Assembly (NCBI RefSeq): GCF_019263585.2
Contig: NZ_JADQDF010000001.1
Span: forward strand, 2,418,001-2,482,000
Source: Pseudonocardia oceani
GTDB lineage: Bacteria; Actinomycetota; Actinomycetes; Mycobacteriales; Pseudonocardiaceae
Length of the DNA: 64,000 nucleotides
Direction: 5' to 3'
Shown: in pieces, positions 54,209 to 61,842 of the stretch
How positions within the stretch are numbered: position 1 is the first letter of the stretch
Layout: every line of letters begins with the position of its first letter
Notes under the pieces: generated by a model
Databases searched by the model: none
The model's input: only the letters and a program-made list of their open reading frames with translations
What the model was told of the DNA's origin: nothing
Program-made: the position numbers and the translations under genes

Positions 54209-55295
54209 ATGGCACTGAAGTTCTGGGTGACGGCACCCTTCTTCTACTCGGACATGGACCGTCCGTGGGGCGAGCTCCTGCAGGACATGCTGACGATCGT
54301 CGACACCGCCGAGCGGCTCGGTTTCGAGGGCGTCGCGATCAACGAGAACGTGTTCCAGAACTACGTCGCGAACCCCAGCGCCCTGGCCTTCGCCGCGCTC
54401 GCGGCGGCCCGCACCACGCGGCTGCGGATCCTGCCCGGCGTGGTGGTGCTCCCGAGCTATAACCCGCTGCTGATCGCGTCGGAGATGGCGATGCTGGACC
54501 ACCTGGCCACGGGCCGGGTGGGTATCGGTGTGGCCCGGGGCGGCGGCCGGTACCAGCTGGACCGGATCGGGGTGGACCCCGCCCAGGGCCGGGAGATCTA
54601 CGAGGAGGCGCTGGAGATCATCCAGAAGGTGTGGGTCGAGGACAACGTGACCTACGACGGCCGCTACTTCTCGTTCCCGCGCACCACGATCGTGCCCAAG
54701 CCCGCCTCCCAGCCCGGCCCCGACCTGTGGATCGCCTCGCAGAGCGTCGATGGCGTGCGGAAGGTGGCCGCGCAGGGGCACAACCTGCTCACCGCACCCA
54801 ACTGGGGCAACTTCGAGCCGCACGGGGACCTCGAGGCGCTCCTCGAGGCCTTCAACGCCGCGGCCGCCGAGAGCGGCTCGCCGCGCGGCGAAGTCATGGT
54901 CTACCGGCACACATGGCTGGGGCGGACCGAGGCCGACGCGCTCGAGTTCTTCGACGACATGGTGAGCGAGTACAACCACTACCTCGCGCTCACCCAGACC
55001 GTCAGCCAGGGCACCCGCGAGGACCGCCTCAAGGCGCGTGGCACGGGCGAGAAAATCGAGTTCGTGGAGGCCGGCCGCGTCGTGCCCGCGAACGAGTCGC
55101 CGTCGTCGGAAGGCCTCTGGGAGAAGTACTCCGACCCGGTCCTCACCACCGCGGACAAGATGATCGAGCGGTTCAAGCAGATGGAGGCGATGGGCGTCGA
55201 CCACCTCGCCTGCCTGATCGCCTGGGGCCAGCCCATCGAGGCCGTCGTCGCCCAGATGGAGCTGATGGCCGAGCAGGTCCTGCCCGCCTTCGCCG
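54209..55295 (+). repeat. 1,087-bp inverted repeat, copy A
   Basis: Pairs with 60662-61748 on the other strand. The left boundary is exactly the ATG; the right boundary is seven codons before the copy B stop. Translations in all compared frames agree, so identity is near 100%. The arms flank 5.4 kb that could invert by recombination. Confidence 0.88.
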
Positions 55296-55321
55296 AGGAC
55301 CCCACGCCCTCCAGGGCCTGA
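54209..55321 (+). CDS. LLM-class flavin-dependent monooxygenase, copy A
   Basis: 370 aa; bacterial-luciferase-like TIM barrel. FWVTAPFFYSD, GFEGVAINENVFQNY, MLDHLATGRVGIGVARGGG and RGGYFSFPRTTIVPKP-type segments (here GRYFSFPRTTIVPKP) are typical. Uses reduced FMN or F420 from a reductase; a flavin reductase gene lies at 56987. Its first 1,087 bp equal copy B (60645-61748) in inverted orientation. The tail EDPTPSRA differs from copy B's GQERA, so this copy's 3' end is the rearranged one. Confidence 0.88.
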   Translation: MALKFWVTAPFFYSDMDRPWGELLQDMLTIVDTAERLGFEGVAINENVFQNYVANPSALAFAALAAARTTRLRILPGVVVLPSYNPLLIASEMAMLDHLATGRVGIGVARGGGRYQLDRIGVDPAQGREIYEEALEIIQKVWVEDNVTYDGRYFSFPRTTIVPKPASQPGPDLWIASQSVDGVRKVAAQGHNLLTAPNWGNFEPHGDLEALLEAFNAAAAESGSPRGEVMVYRHTWLGRTEADALEFFDDMVSEYNHYLALTQTVSQGTREDRLKARGTGEKIEFVEAGRVVPANESPSSEGLWEKYSDPVLTTADKMIERFKQMEAMGVDHLACLIAWGQPIEAVVAQMELMAEQVLPAFAEDPTPSRA

Positions 55322-55331
55322 CCGCCTCAGC

Positions 55332-55388
55332 GGCTCGGCGACGTGCAGGGGGCTCGGCGACGTGCAGGGGGCTCGGCGACGTGCAGGC
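55332..55388. repeat. 19-bp tandem repeat, three units
   Basis: GGCTCGGCGACGTGCAGGG three times without spacer (last unit ends GC). It lies exactly between the end of the luciferase-like gene and the start of the amidohydrolase fragment, marking a junction. Confidence 0.85.
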
Positions 55389-55803
55389 GGCTGTCGCCGA
55401 GCTCCCTGCCCCAGACATACCCATGTACCAGCGGGACGGTGAACAGGTGAACGACATCGCCATCGCCCGCCAGGCCGGAGTCCGGATCGCCATGGGCACC
55501 GACTCCTCCGGCACGCTGTGCCCCTTCGGTGCGCACGCCCGGGAGCTGGAGCTCTACGTCGAGCACGGCATGACACCGGAGGAAGCACTGACCACGGCCA
55601 CGGCTACCGCGGCCGCGCTGCTCCAGCGCGAACACCAGATCGGCAAGCTCGCGGCCGGCTTCGCCGGGGACGTCGTGGTCGTCACCGGCGATGTGCTGTC
55701 CGATATCCGACTGCTCGGTGACCAGAGCAACATCGCGCACGTCCTCACCGCCGGTGTGGACCGCAGCGACTATCTCGCCGCTGCGGCGTCGGTCCTCAGT
55801 TGA
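55381..55803 (+). pseudogene. Amidohydrolase family, C-terminal fragment
   Basis: 140 codons open from a GTG inside the tandem repeat. GVRIAMGTDSSGTLCPFGAHARELELYVEHGMTPEEALTTAT and GKLAAGFAGDVVVVTGD are the C-terminal metal-Asp and composite-domain parts of amidohydrolases. The N-terminal HxH and Lys/His ligands are missing, so inactive. It probably lost its 5' part when the luciferase-like copy arrived. Confidence 0.75.
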
Positions 55804-55849
55804 CCGCGGCGCCAGGTCGAGCGGGCCACCACAGGGAAAGCAGGAATGC

Positions 55850-56659
55850 ATGAGTTGGGTTCGTGTTCGGGGCTTCGACTGCTTCGTGGCGGAGTTCGGC
55901 AGCGGCGACCGCTCTATCGTGTTGATTCACGGGTGGTGCAGCGACTCGACCGACTGGGTCGACCAGATTTCTGCTTTCGCCGGCGACGCGCGTGTTGTGA
56001 CACTCGACCTGCGGGGGCACGGGCATTCCGAACGGACCGCGAGCGGGTACGGGAGCGTGGAGCTCGCCGAGGACGTGATCGCCGTCCTCGACCATCTGGG
56101 CCTGAGCGACAGCCATCTGGTCGGGCATTCCCTGGGCGGCATCATCGCCAACCTGATCGCTGTGCGCCGCCCGGACCTGGCCCGCTCGGTCCTGCTGATC
56201 GACCCGGCCTACGGACAGCCCGAGGAGTGGGAGGGCCAGGTTCGCGCGATCATCGGCGACCCGGCTTCCGCCGACAGCGCAGAACGCGCCGCGGTGGCAG
56301 CCGACCTCGAGCCGGAGGTACACAACAGCGTCACCGCCGCCCGCCGGATCCGACGCCGGCTGCAGGCGCTCGCACTCGGCCCCGAGGTGGTCTGGCCCAC
56401 CTTTGCCGGCATGTGGTGCGGCGAGGACGCGCCGGGGCTTCGCCCGCAGACCGAACGCGCGATCCGCGAGCGCCGCCAGCCGGCACTGTGCATCTACGCC
56501 TACGAGCCGACCTACATCTGGGAGTCGAACCTCGTCGACGAGCTCGGTCTCGATACCCGAGTCGAGCTCTGGACAGGCGTCACCCACTTCCTGCACCAGG
56601 ACGACCCGGAGCGGTTCAACAAAGTCGCATCAGCCTGGTTCGACGCGAATCGCCGGTAA
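55850..56659 (+). CDS. Alpha/beta-fold hydrolase
   Basis: 269 aa from ATG 55850 (CAGGAA upstream). IVLIHGWCSDSTDW (oxyanion strand), LDLRGHGHSER, nucleophile elbow VGHSLGGIIA (about 95), and His in GVTHFLHQDDPERF. Ester, lactone or C-C bond hydrolase; substrate unknown. First of three codirectional small genes (hydrolase, tautomerase, flavin reductase) that look like one catabolic unit. Confidence 0.85.
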   Translation: MSWVRVRGFDCFVAEFGSGDRSIVLIHGWCSDSTDWVDQISAFAGDARVVTLDLRGHGHSERTASGYGSVELAEDVIAVLDHLGLSDSHLVGHSLGGIIANLIAVRRPDLARSVLLIDPAYGQPEEWEGQVRAIIGDPASADSAERAAVAADLEPEVHNSVTAARRIRRRLQALALGPEVVWPTFAGMWCGEDAPGLRPQTERAIRERRQPALCIYAYEPTYIWESNLVDELGLDTRVELWTGVTHFLHQDDPERFNKVASAWFDANRR

Positions 56660-56709
56660 CCCACCAAGTACTCCGTCAGCACTTCTGGCCACAGAAAGGA
56701 AGCGGCAGA

Positions 56710-56898
56710 ATGCCCTACGTCGAGGTGAAGGTTTTCGAGGATCGCTTCGAGGACCCGTCATTCTCGCAGCGGATGGTCGAGGCAGTCACACAGGCCATGA
56801 TCTCCGTGCTCGGCGAGGAGGTCGGCGCGGAGTCGACCGTCATCGTCGAAGGCGTCCCGCGCAACCGCTGGGGCCATGGCGGCAAGCTGATGGGCTGA
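56710..56898 (+). CDS. 4-oxalocrotonate tautomerase-family protein
   Basis: 62 aa from ATG 56710 (AAGGAAG upstream). After Met removal, Pro-1 (MPYVEVKVFE) is the catalytic base; VPRNRWGHGGKLMG is the C-terminal family motif. Hexameric tautomerase or dehalogenase fold. 50 bp after the hydrolase gene. Confidence 0.85.
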   Translation: MPYVEVKVFEDRFEDPSFSQRMVEAVTQAMISVLGEEVGAESTVIVEGVPRNRWGHGGKLMG

Positions 56899-56986
56899 CC
56901 CCACAAGCGGCGCGCAACGCTCCCTGATGCGCGCCGCTCACATCTCACTCGCATGACTTTGATAACCCGAGCCGAAACGGAAATCA

Positions 56987-57499
56987 ATGGCCTCGAAACT
57001 GAGTATCGGTCCGCTGCCCGTTGACCAGGCGGAGTTGCGACGGGCCTACAGCTGTTTCCCCAGCGGCGTGACCGCTGTCTGTGCGCTGGACGACGAGGAG
57101 CCCGTCGGGATCGCGGCGAGCTCGTTCACCTCTGTCTCGATCACTCCACCGCTGGTGTCGGTCTGTGTGGCACACAGCTCGACGACTTGGCCGCGGTTGC
57201 GGCAGCTGCCCCGGCTGGGGGTGAGCGTGCTCGCCGACGGCCAGGAGGCGCTGTGCCGCTCACTCGCGGCGAAGGACCGCGACCGGTTCGCCGACGTGCC
57301 GTGGGAGCCCAGCGAAGACGGCGCCATCTTCGTCAGGGGCGCTGCAGCATGGCTCGAGTGCTCGGTGCACTCCGAGCTGCCCGCGGGCGACCACGACATC
57401 GTGCTGCTGCAGATTCACCGTCTGACCGCAGATCCCCGCAACGAGCCGCTGGTCTTCCACAGCAGCCGGTTCCGTCGCCTCATCGCACTCGAATCCTGA
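56987..57499 (+). CDS. FMN-binding flavin reductase (HpaC-like)
   Basis: 170 aa. FPSGVTAVCALDDEEPVGIAASSFTSVSITPPLVSVCVA is the split-barrel FMN-binding core; the AKDRDRFADVPWE segment and C-terminal FHSSRFRRL follow. Supplies reduced flavin by NAD(P)H to two-component monooxygenases. Natural partner of the luciferase-like enzymes encoded on both sides. Confidence 0.87.
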   Translation: MASKLSIGPLPVDQAELRRAYSCFPSGVTAVCALDDEEPVGIAASSFTSVSITPPLVSVCVAHSSTTWPRLRQLPRLGVSVLADGQEALCRSLAAKDRDRFADVPWEPSEDGAIFVRGAAAWLECSVHSELPAGDHDIVLLQIHRLTADPRNEPLVFHSSRFRRLIALES

Positions 57500-57818
57500 C
57501 CCGGCAGCCATGTCGCGAGCCGGGCAGTCCCAACCCCTCTCACCCGTAGGCCGCATCCGGGGTGTCCGCTCGACGAGTCCGCCGCGACGCGGCCGACCCG
57601 CCGCCCATGCTTGCGGCTGGTGGACCGTTCCCCCATCCCCACAGCCGTCCTGCAGCCCCGACGATGACATCGGCCACGGCCGTCGCAACCGGCACGGTCC
57701 CCCGGCCAGGCCCGCTTCGCCTCCCGAAGACCGGCGGAGCGTCCTACCGCGGACGTAACGAGACAGTATGGTTCTCCCAGCGTCAACGAGGACCGGGCAG
57801 GTGGAAGGGAATTGTGGA

Positions 57819-58418
57819 GTGCGAGCGAGACCTCGTTCCGATGCCACCCGCCTCACCCTCCTCAATGCAGCCCTCGATGTTGCTGCCGAGTACGGGGTCA
57901 AGGGCGTCACCCACCGACGGGTCGCCAGCGCCGCCGGCCTGTCCCTCGGGCTGACCAGCTACCACTTCGCCAACCTCGACGATCTACTACTCGAGGCGTT
58001 CCGGCTCTTCGTCTCGCACACCTCGGCCCTGTACGAGCGTCAGTTCCACGAAGCCACCGACCTCGAGTCGATGATCGACGCGGCCCTCGCGGTCGTGAAC
58101 GCGCTCAAGGACAGTGCCCGAGAACGCACCCTGCTCTACGAGCTCTACGCCCAGAGCGTCCGCGACCCCGCCTACCGAGAGCTCGTCATTTCCTGGGCAG
58201 CATCAGCACGCGCGGGCGTGGAACGTCTCTACAGCGCACGCACTGCCCGGTTCCTCGAGGCCGCCTGGGAAGGCGCCAACGCGCAGCTGATCCAAGGTCG
58301 CGACGATCAGTCCGAGGATGAACTACGCGACCTGTTCCGCCTGATCCTGCTTCAAGACTCGAACGAGCTCACAGGTGGCACAACCGCAGCCACCCCTCGC
58401 GGCGGAGAGCGCGTTTGA
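57819..58418 (+). CDS. TetR family transcriptional regulator
   Basis: 199 aa from GTG 57819 (GGAAGGGA upstream), preferred to the in-frame 57768 start. HTH: TRLTLLNAALDVAAEYGVKGVTHRRVASAAGLSLGLTSYHFANLDDLLLEAF. The C-terminal half is helical with a TetR_C-type core. Downstream of the flavin reductase in the same direction; likely local regulator of that unit. Confidence 0.85.
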   Translation: MRARPRSDATRLTLLNAALDVAAEYGVKGVTHRRVASAAGLSLGLTSYHFANLDDLLLEAFRLFVSHTSALYERQFHEATDLESMIDAALAVVNALKDSARERTLLYELYAQSVRDPAYRELVISWAASARAGVERLYSARTARFLEAAWEGANAQLIQGRDDQSEDELRDLFRLILLQDSNELTGGTTAATPRGGERV

Positions 58419-58421
58419 GAA

Positions 58422-58600
58422 GATCAACTGGCGGTTGTGGAGTTGCGGCGTTGGGGTAGTAGGCCCGCCGCGGGCGAGGCGTCGGGTGATGGTGTTGATC
58501 GCGGCCCATCGAATCATGGCCTCGGAGACGGCGGGGTCGCGTTCGTAGTCGCGGGTCAGGCGCCGGTGTGCGGCCAGGACCATCAGCACCGTGATCGGCA
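58422..58600 (-). pseudogene. IS5-type transposase, C-terminal remnant
   Basis: HRRLTRDYERDPAVSEAMIRWAAINTITRRLARG is the conserved C-terminus of IS5-family (DDE) transposases in actinobacteria. Everything N-terminal is missing and no inverted repeat was seen. A scar in the scrambled stretch after the TetR gene. Confidence 0.75.
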
Positions 58601-58601
58601 C

Positions 58602-59184
58602 GACTGAAGCGCTCCTGGCCGCGGCCGGCTGGCGGCTCGCGGGGCCGACCTGACTGTCCTGCGTGCCATCCAGCGCCCCTCCCTCAGCTCAGCGTGTGCA
58701 GCGCGACGACGGCGACCGGGCCGACCGCGGCCATGGCGGCCGAGGCGGCGAGGGGAAGGGGCGGCGCAGGGCGGTACTCCCTCCCCGGCTCAGCGTCGTG
58801 CTCGTCGAGCCGAGGTGGTCGCTGCCTGTAGGTCGGTCCGCACGGGACCCCGGGCCCGCAGCGCCGCCAGGATCCCAACGGTCGTGTGCAAGTTGGTCAG
58901 GACATCCACCAACGCGGCCCCAGCCTTCGCGTGCCGCAGCCTCGTGTGCTCGACGGTGATCCGCTGCTGTCGAGGACCAGTCCCCGCCGTGTCGCCGGGC
59001 GGTGGTCCGCATCGACAGCGAGCCCTGCACGGAGACGACGCTGCGGAACCCGCTGTCCGCACCTCCGGCTCTGCGCAGCCCGGCCCGTAGGACACCGCAT
59101 CGCGCCCGCGCAGTCGTAGCCCTGCAGGTGTATGCCCAGCTCCCCGAGCGCCCCGAGCTCCTTGGTGATCTCGTGCGGCGGGGC
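58602..59184. other. Degenerate spacer without recognisable genes
   Basis: About 580 bp. Open frames exist by GC bias only. A minus-strand run near 58830-58990 (RITVEHTRLRHAKAGAALVDVLTNLHTTVGILAAL) is protein-like but I do not recognise it. Confidence 0.35.
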
Positions 59185-59256
59185 CTCACTCACCGAGTCG
59201 TCGGTCAAGACCCGGCGGACGGGGTCCGCCGGCAGCGGAACGCAGGACACGACGTC
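59185..59256 (-). pseudogene. prs: Third extra prs 3' end fragment
   Basis: 24 codons read DVVSCVPLPADPVRRVLTDDSVSE. They align with the Prs C-terminus (DVVSCAPLLADSIRR, IFTDDSVSE) and then lose homology (APPHEI). A short, decayed prs end, four bases before the HAD gene's stop. Confidence 0.6.
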
Positions 59257-59259
59257 ACA

Positions 59260-59886
59260 TCACGACGGCACCAGGTCCCGGCCGAGCGCGTAGGCCGCGC
59301 GCAGGTCGAGGCCCTCGTAGACGACGGCGCACCGGTCGCGCAGCACGTCGGTGGGGTTGATCCCGACGGTGCGGGCGAGCCGCTCGAACAGCAGCACGTC
59401 GGAGCGGGAGTCGCCGTAGGCCGTGCGGTCGTCCTCGCTCAGCCCGAGGTCCGCGAGCAGGCCCAGGGTGATGTCGACCTTGTCCTGCAGGGTGAGCAGC
59501 GAATCCGTGGTCGGCGGGCGGCCGGGCACGACGTCCGAGCCGAACGTCCGGTGCGCACCCCACCCCTCCAGCCTGCGCACGAAGAAGTGCGGGGACTGGG
59601 AGATCACGGCGATGTGTTCGCCGCGGGCCCGGATGTCCGCGAAGACGTCCGGGACACCTTCGATCCAGGCGGCGGCTGCGAAGGCGGCGTCGATCTCGGC
59701 ATCGGAGGCGTCCATCCAGAGGGGCAGCACCGCCTCCCAGAACTGCAGGTCGGTCAGCTGTCCGGCGTTCCAGGCCCGTTCGACGGCGTCCGCGACCTCG
59801 AACGTGCCGAGGTGGCGCGACAGTTCCACGGTGGCGGCGCCGCGCAGCAGCGTGCCGTCCATGTCGAAGACGTGCAGGCGGGTCAT
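59260..59886 (-). CDS. HAD superfamily hydrolase (phosphoserine phosphatase-like)
   Basis: 208 aa from ATG 59886. Motif I VFDMDGTLL (nucleophile and acid Asp), motif II VISQSP, a motif III Lys in LQDKVDI, motif IV AYGDSRSDVLLF. HAD-IB subclass with a helical cap (about 15-85). Dephosphorylates a small metabolite; substrate not deducible. Same strand as the NIPSNAP and luciferase-like genes but 435 bp away. Confidence 0.82.
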   Translation of the reverse strand: MTRLHVFDMDGTLLRGAATVELSRHLGTFEVADAVERAWNAGQLTDLQFWEAVLPLWMDASDAEIDAAFAAAAWIEGVPDVFADIRARGEHIAVISQSPHFFVRRLEGWGAHRTFGSDVVPGRPPTTDSLLTLQDKVDITLGLLADLGLSEDDRTAYGDSRSDVLLFERLARTVGINPTDVLRDRCAVVYEGLDLRAAYALGRDLVPS

Positions 59887-59952
59887 CGTTCTCCTAGCGG
59901 GTGGCTCGGCGCGCCGCCGGGGAGGGGATGGGCGGGGCGCCGGACGACTGCG

Positions 59953-60214
59953 TCAGGCCCAGACGGCCATCTCGGTCGAGACGGTCCGCATCAGACCGAC
60001 ATGGTCTATGTAGTCGGACTCCGGAACCTCACGCTCACAGTTCGCGATCAGCTCGGTGAAGTCTCACTTCCTGAGCAGCTTGCCGTCACGGAACACCGGC
60101 TGCAGCACGTGCTCCGGCTCGATGTAACTGGACATACTCTGTGCCCTTCGGGTACAGCGGGTAATGGCAGTGCTTGTCGTTGTCCGTGTCGGTGATCAGG
60201 TCGTCGAGATACCC
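59953..60214 (-). pseudogene. C-terminal remnant, possibly a nicotinate/nicotinamide PRTase
   Basis: Two frames read GYLDDLITDTDNDKHCHYPLYPKG, then SSYIEPEHVLQPVFRDGKLLRK, a TGA, and DFTELIANCEREVPESDYIDH to a stop at 59953. VFRDGKLL followed by a DFTELIANxER helix resembles the C-terminus of NAPRT/NAMPT enzymes, which would use the PRPP made by Prs. The call is tentative. At least one frameshift and one stop. The rest of 59887-60321 shows nothing else. Confidence 0.3.
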
Positions 60215-60321
60215 CTCTGTTCACCCGCGTGAGAGTCGTTTCTGGTCAGACGGCGCTTCACGGCATCGCATGAGCTCAGTCCTCCCGGCGCCGCTGGCGA
60301 GCACCGGTTCGTTGTCACTGC

Positions 60322-60648
60322 TCAGGCGGTGACCACCGGGGCGGCGTCGAGGACCCGCCGCCGCATCGTCGCGAACAGCGGCCCGCCGGCCTCGGCGGCG
60401 CTCAGCGCCGCGACCCACTCCGGGTCGGCCAGCATCGCGTTCCACTTCCGTTCGAGGTCGGCGAGGTCGTCGAACCGCAGGGTGTAGACGAGTTCGCCCC
60501 AGGAGTGCTCGCCGATCATGGTACGGCCGGCGCTGACCAGCTCCATGCCGTGCTTGGCCAGCATCGGCAGGGTGGCGGAGGTGAAGAGGTCGATCACCGC
60601 CCCGAGCCGCCCCGGGACGGCCACGTACTCACGGACCTCGTAGATCAC
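60322..60648 (-). CDS. NIPSNAP family protein
   Basis: 108 aa from GTG 60648, overlapping the luciferase-like stop as GTGA. IYEVREYVAVPGRLGAVIDLF and the GELVYTLRFDDLADLERKWNAMLADPEW block define the dimeric alpha-beta-barrel NIPSNAP fold. Common in aromatic and terpenoid catabolic operons; the role here is probably an accessory or isomerase-like function with the monooxygenase. Confidence 0.85.
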   Translation of the reverse strand: MIYEVREYVAVPGRLGAVIDLFTSATLPMLAKHGMELVSAGRTMIGEHSWGELVYTLRFDDLADLERKWNAMLADPEWVAALSAAEAGGPLFATMRRRVLDAAPVVTA

Positions 60649-61748
60649 GCCCGCTCCTGTCCGGCGAAGGCGGGCAGGACCTGCTCGGCCATCAGCTCCA
60701 TCTGGGCGACGACGGCCTCGATGGGCTGGCCCCAGGCGATCAGGCAGGCGAGGTGGTCGACGCCCATCGCCTCCATCTGCTTGAACCGCTCGATCATCTT
60801 GTCCGCGGTGGTGAGGACCGGGTCGGAGTACTTCTCCCAGAGGCCTTCCGACGACGGCGACTCGTTCGCGGGCACGACGCGGCCGGCCTCCACGAACTCG
60901 ATTTTCTCGCCCGTGCCACGCGCCTTGAGGCGGTCCTCGCGGGTGCCCTGGCTGACGGTCTGGGTGAGCGCGAGGTAGTGGTTGTACTCGCTCACCATGT
61001 CGTCGAAGAACTCGAGCGCGTCGGCCTCGGTCCGCCCCAGCCATGTGTGCCGGTAGACCATGACTTCGCCGCGCGGCGAGCCGCTCTCGGCGGCCGCGGC
61101 GTTGAAGGCCTCGAGGAGCGCCTCGAGGTCCCCGTGCGGCTCGAAGTTGCCCCAGTTGGGTGCGGTGAGCAGGTTGTGCCCCTGCGCGGCCACCTTCCGC
61201 ACGCCATCGACGCTCTGCGAGGCGATCCACAGGTCGGGGCCGGGCTGGGAGGCGGGCTTGGGCACGATCGTGGTGCGCGGGAACGAGAAGTAGCGGCCGT
61301 CGTAGGTCACGTTGTCCTCGACCCACACCTTCTGGATGATCTCCAGCGCCTCCTCGTAGATCTCCCGGCCCTGGGCGGGGTCCACCCCGATCCGGTCCAG
61401 CTGGTACCGGCCGCCGCCCCGGGCCACACCGATACCCACCCGGCCCGTGGCCAGGTGGTCCAGCATCGCCATCTCCGACGCGATCAGCAGCGGGTTATAG
61501 CTCGGGAGCACCACCACGCCGGGCAGGATCCGCAGCCGCGTGGTGCGGGCCGCCGCGAGCGCGGCGAAGGCCAGGGCGCTGGGGTTCGCGACGTAGTTCT
61601 GGAACACGTTCTCGTTGATCGCGACGCCCTCGAAACCGAGCCGCTCGGCGGTGTCGACGATCGTCAGCATGTCCTGCAGGAGCTCGCCCCACGGACGGTC
61701 CATGTCCGAGTAGAAGAAGGGTGCCGTCACCCAGAACTTCAGTGCCAT
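60645..61748 (-). CDS. LLM-class flavin-dependent monooxygenase, copy B
   Basis: 367 aa, identical to copy A (54209) through VLPAFA, ending GQERA. Same luciferase-like motifs. The GTGA overlap with the NIPSNAP gene and the compact intergenic region with a LacI-type site make this the original context. Expected reaction: oxygenation by reduced FMN/F420 of an unknown substrate. Starts 94 bp after the prs copy B stop. Confidence 0.88.
   Translation of the reverse strand: MALKFWVTAPFFYSDMDRPWGELLQDMLTIVDTAERLGFEGVAINENVFQNYVANPSALAFAALAAARTTRLRILPGVVVLPSYNPLLIASEMAMLDHLATGRVGIGVARGGGRYQLDRIGVDPAQGREIYEEALEIIQKVWVEDNVTYDGRYFSFPRTTIVPKPASQPGPDLWIASQSVDGVRKVAAQGHNLLTAPNWGNFEPHGDLEALLEAFNAAAAESGSPRGEVMVYRHTWLGRTEADALEFFDDMVSEYNHYLALTQTVSQGTREDRLKARGTGEKIEFVEAGRVVPANESPSSEGLWEKYSDPVLTTADKMIERFKQMEAMGVDHLACLIAWGQPIEAVVAQMELMAEQVLPAFAGQERA
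60662..61748 (-). repeat. 1,087-bp inverted repeat, copy B
   Basis: Partner of 54209-55295. See that entry for the boundaries; sequence immediately outside differs on both sides (GAC before the ATG here, GTT in copy A). Confidence 0.88.
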
Positions 61749-61775
61749 GTCGTCTCTCCTCTACGGCAGTCGGCA

Positions 61776-61790
61776 TATAAACGTTTCCAT
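61776..61790. promoter_or_regulatory. LacI-type operator candidate before luciferase-like copy B
   Basis: TATAAACGTTTCCAT carries the same AAACGTTT core as the site before the thuA-like gene, about 30 bp upstream of the monooxygenase start. It links this gene to the same regulator as thuA-lacI-rbsK-prs. Confidence 0.45.
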
Positions 61791-61842
61791 GATTGTAGCG
61801 ACCCCACTCGGGAAGCACCACCGTGTTCTCGCTCGAGTGAAC

